Source: Phaeosaccion multiseriatum
Lineage: Eukaryota > Ochrophyta, other classes
Reading direction: 5' to 3'
Length of the DNA: 64,000 nt
Assembly: GCA_965112735.1 (NCBI GenBank)
Contig: OZ218952.1
Span: forward strand, 1-64,000
Positions 30,450 to 40,588 of this stretch are shown piece after piece. Numbering within the stretch: position 1 is the first letter of the stretch; every line of letters begins with the position of its first letter. The translations under genes were made by a program, and so were the position numbers. The notes beneath the pieces were generated by a model that was given only the letters and a program-made list of their open reading frames with translations, had not been told where the DNA came from and did no database searches.

Positions 30450-30914
30450 AGAAAAGAAGAGTTCCGGCACTCAACACCGTGGACACTGTCGGCACTCAAC
30501 ACCAGACACAGTCTCCCTATCTCTCCTTCCCTCGCCCACGAGGACCCCGGCACTGAACACCAGGCGGGTCCCCTTGGCCGACACAAGCGCTCTGTCCGGG
30601 CCCAGGACAAGAGGCTCGCTTTCCACCACACCAGTATCTACTCTCCTCCTTGACAGTGTGCTCCACTCTTCCTGGGCTCTGTCTCCGCCGCCTCAGTAAG
30701 TGACAGCACACGCCAAGGTCTCTCCTCTTCTGAAAAATCTAAATTCCCTGCTTCACTGACATACTGTACATCTCCCCAGAGGGGACCCCCCCCCTTGGGG
30801 CGGTACCAAGCACCTACGCTGACGCTTCGCCCTGCTGGCTCCCATGTCTCCCACCTCTTCCTCGTCTCTGTTCCGCGAGAAACAAAGTTCCGTTGCTGCG
30901 CTGCTGAACAGGCT
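30450..30914 (-). mobile_element. Element E second copy, 5' 465 bp only
   Basis: The first 465 bp of E on the minus strand, with the E 5' end at 30914 placed directly against the 3' end of the next E copy (head-to-tail). The rest is replaced by satellite at 30449. Confidence 0.8.
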
Positions 30915-33900
30915 TTCGCGCCGTCGCGGCGCTCGGGCGAAGGTGGGAAGCCAGTGAGAGGCCTCCTTCCTTCAGTCGTAGGCGAGGGCCCGGGAGATGT
31001 CCGACTCCCGCTCCAAGGCGTCGCAGTATGCAAGCTGAGGACTATCCACATCCACGCCGTAGCCGGCTGTTCGAGGCCAAGAGGAATAGGGCTGGACTCC
31101 CAAGTGGCCACCTGCTCCGCAGGTGGAGAGGTCGTGGACCAGGGGTAGCTAACGTTGGGGGAAGGACTCATCATTAGTAGGGGGGGGCAGTCCCGTGAGG
31201 GACTCCCACCTTGGGAGCGCAGAGCGCCTCCAAGGGGGCCGCCTCCATGGAGGGAGGCGGGCACCGGGTTTCGGATGTAGTGGAGCTTGGGGTGCCACAG
31301 CAGTGAGCACCCCAAGTCCCGCTTCACCCCCACCCATCCGAGTACCCACCGGTGCGCTGCGAGGGTGCAGCAGCACCTGCCCCAGCCTAGTCGGGAGCCC
31401 ACTCTCCCGATCGTAGTCGGCCGGTACACAAAACACAAAGATACACAAACATTCATACGCACACAGACATAATAATACACATACAGGGGCAACAGTAGAC
31501 ACAGACGCACACCAGTACACACACACATACAAACACCCGCCGCGTGTACCGGTGTAGGGCTGCTGGTGCTGTTGCCAAGGGCTGCGCTCCCCGCTGCTGG
31601 GGGAGGAATGATGGCGAGGGAGGAGCCGCTGGTGTCGCCACGGGCAGAGTCAGTGTCCTTTGAAGAGGTCCCTTCGCACGCCCCCCTGCTGACCATCACA
31701 CACCCCCCACTCGCTTGGGATGGTGTGCTGGGGGGGGCGAGCCACTGAGCGAAATACACTGCGCAGTCCTCTGGCACGGCGGGTGGAAGCAGCAAAGCGC
31801 GCCCAAACCAGCAAATTCGGATTCTTTTCGGAATCACAGATCCAAAAGTGTCCATATATCCAACCCCTGTAGAAAAGCCGAAAATGCCCTCACAGAAGCG
31901 CTCATGTTTTCCGCTCCAAGCTCTTCGAACATCAACTCGTAGAAGTTACCCTTCTGCACACGCCGTACCAAGACCACTCTGCTGCGATTCCAACCGTCCG
32001 CCGTGGACTTCCGCTGTACCAGCTGAGCAATACAGCGAATGCCAAACACCTCGGTGCTGCGGGCCCGAAAAATGAACAAGTCCAATATCTCAAGCGCGGC
32101 GGCACCAATCCCTCGACCACCGAGCACGATAGCAAGAGGGTAGTCCATCCATACTACCGGAAGTAAGTCGTGCAAGCAGAGCGAGCCACAAGCCCTGTTC
32201 TCTCCCATCCTCCATGTTCACACCGCTCACGAGCCCCAACGCCGAAAAAAACATCACCTTCTCTTCTGCATCACAGGCAGGCCCCGACTTCCACTCCATA
32301 GCTGTTGTGAACGACCAAACATCATGCTTCCGCCGTCCATTACAGATAAGTAGCCAGATTGCTCAATGCCCCAATTTCCTTCAGCACCGGACGACGTACA
32401 TCGCCGTACACTCCGTAGACGGTCACCAAACGCTGCCGTACCTCCCGAAATGCGAGTACCGTACACTCCCAATGCCGCCTTCCAATTCTCAATTCTCCCT
32501 CGTATGCTGTGCCTCTCTTGTCGCCCATCGGTTCGCTGTTATGGCCACAGGTCCCATATCCGCTCCACACGCAAACTCGAGGCGCCAACCACGATCAAAG
32601 GGCTCTCCGGTTCCTTCCAACAGCCCGAATAGCTGCCTTCGCATCCATGCTGCCACCTTTGACGCTCGTACTATTTGCTTTGCGGTTGCTGTTTGTCCTG
32701 AGAGCTGAGCCTCCATCGGACCCCCCCCCTCCCCCTCCCATGCGTTCGAGATGGTGAGGGAGGTACAGCTGTAGTCCGTCTCCTTCCCTTCGCCGCTCCT
32801 CGGCCCGATATGTCTCTCGGATGTAGCTGCCGGAGGTGAGCCGTGCGAGCTCCCGTATCGAAGGTCAGCTACGCCCCCACCCATCCAGAGAGACTGCAGG
32901 CAAGCTCAGTGGCGACCACGTACGCCTCCTTCTGGCCATACTGCTGTTGTAGGTGGGAGACACTCCAACAACAAGGGAGGTACACTTAAACACGCAGACG
33001 TACACAAACATTCACAGGCACACAGATATAGACAAAGGCACAATACAGGGACACCAGCACCCACAAACGCACACTAGCACACACAGACGCAGACCAGCAC
33101 ACACAGATACAAACACACATCGTGTGTAGGGGCAGTGACCACGGCTGCTGTTGCCTAGGACTGCCCCGCCCGCCGTTGAGGGCCGGAATGGCGAGGGATG
33201 AGCCGCTGTTGTCACCGCGCGCAGAGCCAGCCTCCTTTGCGGAGGAGGCGCATATTCGCACGCCAAACACAGGAAATACGCACCCTACACACAGAAACAC
33301 CGTCTGGACATACACACACAAACATACAGACAAACACCTGGAAGAGCTAAGGGGCCTGCCGTCACCCGGGAGCCCCTTTCGTCTCGTAAAAAGACAAAAA
33401 ATGCCGTGGACCACACCCCCCAAACCTTGGGCCACGGGAGAGAGGAGAGGGCGGAGAGATGAGTAGGGCGTCGGCCTCAACACCGGACGCGGATCCTACG
33501 GCGATACCAGCAAGGAAGAAAGGGCGAAGAGGGCAAAAGGCGCCGGCACTCAACACCGGGGAGGCGGTCGGCACTCAACACCAGACACCGCTCCTAAGCC
33601 GTAGAGCCCCACAACACCGGCAAAGGGAAAGAAAAGAAGAGTTCCGGCACTCAACACCGTGGACACTGTCGGCACTCAACACCAGACACAGTCTCCCTAT
33701 CTCTCCTTCCCTCGCCCACGAGGACCCCGGCACTCAACACCAGGCGGGTCCCCTTGGCCGACACAAGCGCTCTGTCCGGGCCCAGGACAAGAGGCTCGCT
33801 TTCCACCACACCAGTATCTACTCTCCTCCTTGACAGTGTGCTCCACTCTTCCTGGGCTCTGTCTCCGCCGCCTCAGTAAGTGACAGCACACGCCAAGGTC

Positions 33901-34094
33901 TCTCCTCTTCTGAAAAATCTAAATTCCCTGCTTCACTGACATACTGTACATCTCCCCAGAGGGGACCCCCCCCCTTGGGGCGGTACCAAGCACCTACGCT
34001 GACGCTTCGCCCTGCTGGCTCCCATGTCTCCCACCTCTTCCTCGTCTCTGTTCCGCGAGAAACAAAGTTCCGTTGCTGCGCTGCTGAACAGGCT
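30915..34094 (-). mobile_element. Element E, near-complete 3.18-kb copy
   Basis: It runs on the minus strand from AGCCTGTTCAGCAGCG at 34094 to a GC-rich end with GAGCGCCGCGACGGCGCGAA at 30915. The 5' flank is satellite CAAA, as for the copy at 25844. Contents: 5' region with CGGCACTCAACACC repeats (33530-33740), GT-rich stretches, the F remnant (32884 to about 31830), and a GC-rich 3' section (31400-30915). A 405-codon frame (31855-30638) runs through low-complexity sequence into the next copy and is not a credible gene. No transposase, integrase or RT motif was found. Confidence 0.78.
31834..32884 (-). pseudogene. Gene F remnant in inverted E copy
   Basis: On the minus strand the segment 32884-32489 carries the conserved F region (Leu-Phe-Gly-Leu-Leu-Glu-Gly-Thr and Trp-Arg-Leu-Glu-Phe). 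A one-base loss near 32510 relative to the 22941/18842 copy then shifts the frame into a stop. The continuing F frame is open again at 32588-32340, and a third frame (32208-31834, 124 codons) ends in a conserved segment Leu-Met-Phe-Glu-Glu-Leu-Gly. This is either a dead gene or exons with short introns; function unknown. Confidence 0.55.
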
Positions 34095-37000
34095 TTTGAG
34101 CCCATCCAAGGCCCCACTTGGCGCTGTTGGGGCAATGCAGTATCTCAGTTGGGCCTGTTGTGCTGAGCCAATGCCCGGCGTGAGCATGTTGTGGCCAGCT
34201 AACGCGTCGTTCGGGCTGTGTGCGCCCCACAAATGCCGGCTTTAGGCTTTTTTGATCCCAGCACAGAGCCAGATTGGGCCATTTGAGCCCATCCAAGGCC
34301 CCACTTGGCGCTGTTGGGGCAATGCAGTATCTCAGTTGGGCCTGTTGTGCTGAGCCAATGCCCGGCGTGAGCATGTTGTGGCCAGCTAACGCGTCGTTCG
34401 GGCTGTGTGCGCCCCACAAATGCCGGCTTTAGGCTTTTTTATCCCAGCACAGAGCCAGATTGGGCCATTTGAGCCCATCCAAGGCCCCACTTGGCGCTGT
34501 TGGGGCAATGCAGTATCTCAGTTGGGCCTGTTGTGCTGAGCCAATGCCCGGCGTGAGCATGTTGTGGCCAGCTAACGCGTCGTTCGGGCTGTGTGCGCCC
34601 CACAAATGCCGGCTTTAGGCTTTTTTGATCCCAGCACAGAGCCAGATTGGGCCATTTGAGCCCATCCAAGGCCCCACTTGGCGCTGTTGGGGCAATGCAG
34701 TATCTCAGTTGGGCCTGTTGTGCTGAGCCAATGCCCGGCGTGACCATGTTGTGGCCAGCAAACGCGTCGTTCGGGCTGTGTGCGCCCCACAAATGCCGGC
34801 TTTAGGCTTTTTTGATCCCAGCACAGAGCCAGATTGGGCCATTTGAGCCCATCCAAGGCCCCACTTGGCGCTGTTGGGGCAATGCAGTATCTCAGTTGGG
34901 CCTGTTGTGCTGAGCCAATGCCCGGCGTGAGCATGTTGTGGCCAGCTAACGCGTCGTTCGGGCTGTGTGCGCCCCACAAATGCCGGCTTTAGGCTTTTTT
35001 TATCCCAGCACAGAGCCAGATTGGGCCATTTGAGCCCATCCAAGGCCCCACTTGGCGCTGTTGGGGCAATGCAGTATCTCAGTTGGGCCTGTTGTGCTGA
35101 GCCAATGCCCGGCGTGAGCATGTTGTGGCCAGCTAACGCGTCGTTCGGGCTGTGTGCGCCCCACAAATGCCGGCTTTAGGCTTTTTGATCCCAGCACAGA
35201 GCCAGATTGGGCCATTTGAGCCCATCCAAGGCCCCACTTGGCGCTGTTGGGGCAATGCAGTATCTCAGTTGGGCCTGTTGTGCTGAGCCAATGCCCGGCG
35301 TGAGCATGTTGTGGCCAGCTAACGCGTCGTTCGGGCTGTGTGCGCCCCACAAATGCCGGCTTTAGGCTTTTTTATCCCAGCACAGAGCCAGATTGGGCCA
35401 TTTGAGCCCATCCAAGGCCCCACTTGGCGCTGTTGGGGCAATGCAGTATCTCAGTTGGGCCTGTTGTGCTGAGCCAATGCCCGGCGTGAGCATGTTGTGG
35501 CCAGCAAACGCGTCGTTCGGGCTGTGTGCGCCCCACAAATGCCGGCTTTAGGCTTTTTTGATCCCAGCACAGAGCCAGATTGGGCCATTTGAGCCCATCC
35601 AAGGCCCCACTTGGCGCTGTTGGGGCAATGCAGTATCTCAGTTGGGCCTGTTGTGCTGAGCCAATGCCCGGCGTGACCATGTTGTGGCCAGCTAACGCGT
35701 CGTTCGGGCTGTGTGCGCCCCACAAATGCCGGCTTTAGGCTTTTTTTATCCCAGCACAGAGCCAGATTGGGCCATTTGAGCCCATCCAAGGCCCCACTTG
35801 GCGCTGTTGGGGCAATGCAGTATCTCAGTTGGGCCTGTTGTGCTGAGCCAATGCCCGGCGTGAGCATGTTGTGGCCAGCAAACGCGTCGTTCGGGCTGTG
35901 TGCGCCCCACAAATGCCGGCTTTAGGCTTTTTGATCCCAGCACAGAGCCAGATTGGGCCATTTGAGCCCATCCAAGGCCCCACTTGGCGCTGTTGGGGCA
36001 ATGCAGTATCTCAGTTGGGCCTGTTGTGCTGAGCCAATGCCCGGCGTGAGCATGTTGTGGCCAGCTAACGCGTCGTTCGGGCTGTGTGCGCCCCACAAAT
36101 GCCGGCTTTAGGCTTTTTTGATCCCAGCACAGAGCCAGATTGGGCCATTTGAGCCCATCCAAGGCCCCACTTGGCGCTGTTGGGGCAATGCAGTATCTCA
36201 GTTGGGCCTGTTGTGCTGAGCCAATGCCCGGCGTGAGCATGTTGTGGCCAGCAAACGCGTCGTTCGGGCTGTGTGCGCCCCACAAATGCCGGCTTTAGGC
36301 TTTTTTGATCCCAGCACAGAGCCAGATTGGGCCATTTGAGCCCATCCAAGGCCCCACTTGGCGCTGTTGGGGCAATGCAGTATCTCAGTTGGGCCTGTTG
36401 TGCTGAGCCAATGCCCGGCGTGACCATGTTGTGGCCAGCTAACGCGTCGTTCGGGCTGTGTGCGCCCCACAAATGCCGGCTTTAGGCTTTTTGATCCCAG
36501 CACAGAGCCAGATTGGGCCATTTGAGCCCATCCAAGGCCCCACTTGGCGCTGTTGGGGCAATGCAGTATCTCAGTTGGGCCTGTTGTGCTGAGCCAATGC
36601 CCGGCGTGAGCATGTTGTGGCCAGCAAACGCGTCGTTCGGGCTGTGTGCGCCCCACAAATGCCGGCTTTAGGCTTTTTTGATCCCAGCACAGAGCCAGAT
36701 TGGGCCATTTGAGCCCATCCAAGGCCCCACTTGGCGCTGTTGGGGCAATGCAGTATCTCAGTTGGGCCTGTTGTGCTGAGCCAATGCCCGGCGTGAGCAT
36801 GTTGTGGCCAGCTAACGCGTCGTTCGGGCTGTGTGCGCCCCACAAATGCCGGCTTTAGGCTTTTTTTATCCCAGCACAGAGCCAGATTGGGCCATTTGAG
36901 CCCATCCAAGGCCCCACTTGGCGCTGTTGGGGCAATGCAGTATCTCAGTTGGGCCTGTTGTGCTGAGCCAATGCCCGGCGTGAGCATGTTGTGGCCAGCT

Positions 37001-37171
37001 AACGCGTCGTTCGGGCTGTGTGCGCCCCACAAATGCCGGCTTTAGGCTTTTTTGATCCCAGCACAGAGCCAGATTGGGCCATTTGAGCCCATCCAAGGCC
37101 CCACTTGGCGCTGTTGGGGCAATGCAGTATCTCAGTTGGGCCTGTTGTGCTGAGCCAATGCCCGGCGTGAG
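34095..37171 (+). repeat. Satellite block 4, about 16 monomers
   Basis: Homogeneous 187-bp monomers with T-run length variants; a few units are 1-3 bp short in the T run (near 35181, 35927 and 36489). It ends at CGTGAG where C5 begins. Confidence 0.98.
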
Positions 37172-39792
37172 CGCTGCTTCAGCAGCGAAGCCACGGAAGT
37201 TCTGTTCTCGCGGAGTGGAGTCGACGGATAAACAGGGTATTGAGAGCCGAGGAGGGTGGAGCGTGAGCGCGTGTGTGGACCCCGAGGGGGGCTGGTAGGA
37301 TAGAATATATTTATGGCAGCAGATGGAAAACAACGGATTTGGATTTTCCGCTGGAGCTCAGAAGAGGAGGAGCCCTGCTGTACTCGCCACCCTACCGTGA
37401 TTGAAGGAGATAGAGAGCAGGTGCGGGAGCGTGTACAAGCAGGGAGGAGAGTAGAGACCGATGGTGTAGGAAAGCAAGGATCGCAGTAGGGCCCGACTGC
37501 TTCTCTTGTGAGGGTGAAGGTGCTGTGTGCTTACTTGTGTCATGCTAACTGTCGCAAACACAAGAGGTGCCCCCAATGCTAACTGTCGCAAGGGCTTGCG
37601 CTACGCACACGCATCTAGTAGAAGTGAGAGACCCTTAGCCTGGTGTAGTATGGAGCTCTCGCCGGGCAAAAGGTTTTTTCTTTCTTCTCTCGCCGGTGAC
37701 GGGGCTTCCACGTTAGCTCGTCGCCCTTTCCTCTCCATTAGTTTCGCGGGGTCCGTCCACCCCAGCCTCTCCGTCTCCTCCCTTCCCCAGCCCGCCTGGT
37801 TGTGGCGTCGCTGCGGCGGTGGCGGATCTTTTAGGTTGGGGGGTGAAAGATCCTCCCGCCTTGGCTGGTCCTGATGGTGATGAGAGCCCCGCGTATCGTG
37901 TTGGACGGAGATGCCGCAGCTGAGAGCCCCACGTATCGACGATCGTATCCGACGGAGATGCAACAGGGCAGGTGGACTCAGGGGGGGCTTTCAGGGGGGG
38001 AGGTATTGTGTGGGCAGCAGCAGCGCGCAGTGGTGTCGCTGCAGCCGGAGGGCACGGGCGCACGGACAGTTGGTGTGTAGTATGGGAGTGAGTGCTATGG
38101 CTGCGAAAGGATCGCTGGGAGGTGGCCTTGTTTTCCTCTTCCTCGCCTTTGGAGACGTTTTGCGTGTGGGAGAAGGGCGGCAGCAGAAGTGAGTGAAAAG
38201 GGGCTCTCAGCCAAGCAGCAAGAGCCTCGGGAGCCACGGCGAAGGAGTTCGTGAGTGTGGCAGCGGCGGCCGCATGGATACGGGGCAGGTGTTCGGGCTA
38301 TGACAAGGAACCGGTGAGCTCTGCTTTGATGGTGGTTGACGCCTCGAGGTGGCGTGTGAAGCGGCTGTTCCACCTGTGGCCACAACAGAGAAGCCCCGTA
38401 CAACAGGAGGGGCGCAGCGAGCAAGGAAGGCATGGGTCGTTGGCAGACAGCATTGCGAGTACACAGCGGTTTCATCTCGGACGACACAGCAACATCTAGG
38501 GTATTCATCTACGTGTTAAGTGTGGGGAAAGGGCACTACGCTGGGGGGTTGCGGCAGAGAGTGGGGAATCGACCCATGTCGCGACTTATCTGCAATGGGT
38601 GGCGGCGGAGTGGCGTTTGGTCGTACACAACAGCTGTGGAGTAAGTGTCGGGGCCCGCCTGTGCCGCAGATGGTCAGATGAGGGGTTTTCGGGTGTGTGG
38701 GGCCCTTGAGCGGTGCGAACAAAGAAAATGGGCGAGAGAAGGCACTAGGTTTTGCTATGCTTGCGCGACTTACTTGGGGTAGTAGGGATGGCATATCCTC
38801 GTGCCAGAATGCCCGGCGGTCGATTCTTTGGGGCAGCAGGGCTTGAGATCTTGGGCTTGTTCGTTTTGCGGGACGACAGCAGCGAGGTGTTTTGCCCTCG
38901 GTGTTTTGTCGACCGGGTCAAGCGGAAGTCCGCAGCGGACGGTTGGGATAGCAGTGGAGGAGTCTCGGCACGGTGTATGCAGAAGGGCCGCGTCCACGAG
39001 TCGATGTTCTAGGAGCTTGGGGCGGAAAACATAAGTGCTCCTGTTGGGGCATTTTCGGTTTTTCTACCGGGGTTGGTTCTATGGGTCTTTTGGATCTGTG
39101 ATTCCGAAATGAATTTCAATTTCGACCAAGTGGCTAATTGAGCGACCTTTGATCTGCGGCGATGGCGAATCTTTTAGATTGGGGGGTGAAAGATCCCTCC
39201 GTCTTGGTCCGTCATTGGAGCAGGTGATGAAGAGAGCGCCGACTATCGTATTCGGAGGACTTCGCAGGGGCTCCCGGTGATGGAGGAGGGAGTAGAGCTG
39301 TGCCGCGTCTCCCTCACTCTCACTGATGGCTCTGCAGGTGGGAGCACAGCAGATTGGTAGCGACATAGCACGCATCTCCTCCCACTCACGGCGGATCGAT
39401 GAGGCTTCAGCATCGGTCGCAAGCGGCGGTGACTGGCGGCTCCTCCGGTCTCAGGTGGGCCTGGGTCACGGCATTTCAGTATACGCGTGCAGGAGGCTAT
39501 GCATGATGGGCTGGGCAGGGCGCGGTAGGATACATGCAGACGCGGCTGCGCCCTGGGGACTTTGGGTGAATGGGGGATGAGCGGCTCCTCGGAACCGCTG
39601 CCCCCAAAGGCCCGTGCTCGCCCCCGTCAGGGAAGCGACACCCCGGAGGCACTGTGTGCCCCGAGGTGAGTCCCTCTCAGGACTGCACTCTTAATGAAAA
39701 GTTTATCCCCCAACAATGGCGACGACTGGATGAGGAGGAGCGAGGCCTCTCAATGGGTACCCAGTTTTGATTGAGCGCAACGACCGCGAGAA
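37172..39792 (+). mobile_element. Element C5, full-length copy, 2.6 kb
   Basis: 5' hairpin CGCTGCTTCAGCAGCG at 37172; 3' end AACGACCGCGAGAA at 39792. The first roughly 800 bp match C4. The middle (about 38240-39100) is a diverged relative of the F segment: the words GGAACCGG, TTTGATGGTGGTTG and CACCTGTGGCCACAACAG recur in order. The last 220 bp from about 39574 match the tails of C3 and C6. C6 follows with no spacer. No conserved transposition enzyme is visible. Confidence 0.8.
38240..39100 (+). pseudogene. Diverged gene F remnant in C5
   Basis: It matches F copies in order but with many differences and stops. The short frame at 38752-39012 parallels the conserved frames at 28533 and 32208 (Leu-Arg-Asp-Leu-Leu start, Cys-x-Arg-Cys-x-Val middle). 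Near 38641, GTAAGT followed 23 bases on by CCGCAG could be a very short intron that is degraded in the other copies. Confidence 0.45.
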
Positions 39793-40588
39793 CGCTGCTT
39801 CAGCAGCGAAGCCACGGAAGTTCTGTTCTCGCGGAGTGGAGTCGACGGATAAACAGGGTATTGAGAGCCGAGGAGGGTGGAGCGTGAGCGCGTGTGTGGA
39901 CCCCGAGGGGGGCTGGTAGGATAGAATATATTTATGGCAGCAGATGGAAAACAACGGATTTGGATTTTCCGCTGGAGCTCAGAAGAGGAGGAGCCCTGCT
40001 GTACTCGCCACCCTACCGTGATTGAAGGAGATAGAGAGCAGGTGCGGGAGCGTGTACAAGCAGGGAGGAGAGTAGAGACCGATGGTGTAGGAAAGCAAGG
40101 ATCGCAGTAGGGCCCGACTGCTTCTCTTGTGAGGGTGAAGGTGCTGTGTGCTTACTTGTGTCATGCTAACTGTCGCAAACACAAGAGGTGCCCCCAATGC
40201 TAACTGTCGCAAGGGCTTGCGCTACGCACACGCATCTAGTAGAAGTGAGAGACCCTTAGCCTGGTGTAGTATGGAGCTCTCGCCGGGCAAAAGGTTTTTT
40301 CTTTCTCCACCCACCCACCCATCTAGATTAGTTTAGTACATAGTAGTTAGATACTCAGTAGTTAAGGGGGGGATGAGCGGCTCCTCGGAACCGCTGCCCC
40401 CAAAGGCCCGTGCTCGCCCCCGTCAGGGAAGCGACACCCCGGAGGCACTGTGTGCCCCGAGGTGAGTCCCTCTCAGGACTGCACTCTTAATGAAAAGTTT
40501 ATCCCCCAACAATGGCGACGACTGGATGAGGAGGAGCGAGGCCTCTCAATGGGTACCCAGTTTTGATTGAGCGCAACGACCGCGAGAA
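39793..40588 (+). mobile_element. Element C6, 796-bp short copy, tandem to C5
   Basis: The same length and internal structure as C3. It begins directly after the C5 end and itself ends GCGAGAA at 40588. The satellite to its right resumes with CATGTTG, exactly continuing the CGTGAG before C5. The C5-C6 pair therefore sits in one satellite monomer with no base lost or duplicated. Confidence 0.85.

Noticed and set aside
30638-31855. 405-codon minus-strand frame
   Set aside because: It spans the 3' part of one E copy, the head-to-tail junction and the 5' part of the next, through low-complexity GT-rich sequence. No domain is visible, and it is not preserved in the other E copy.
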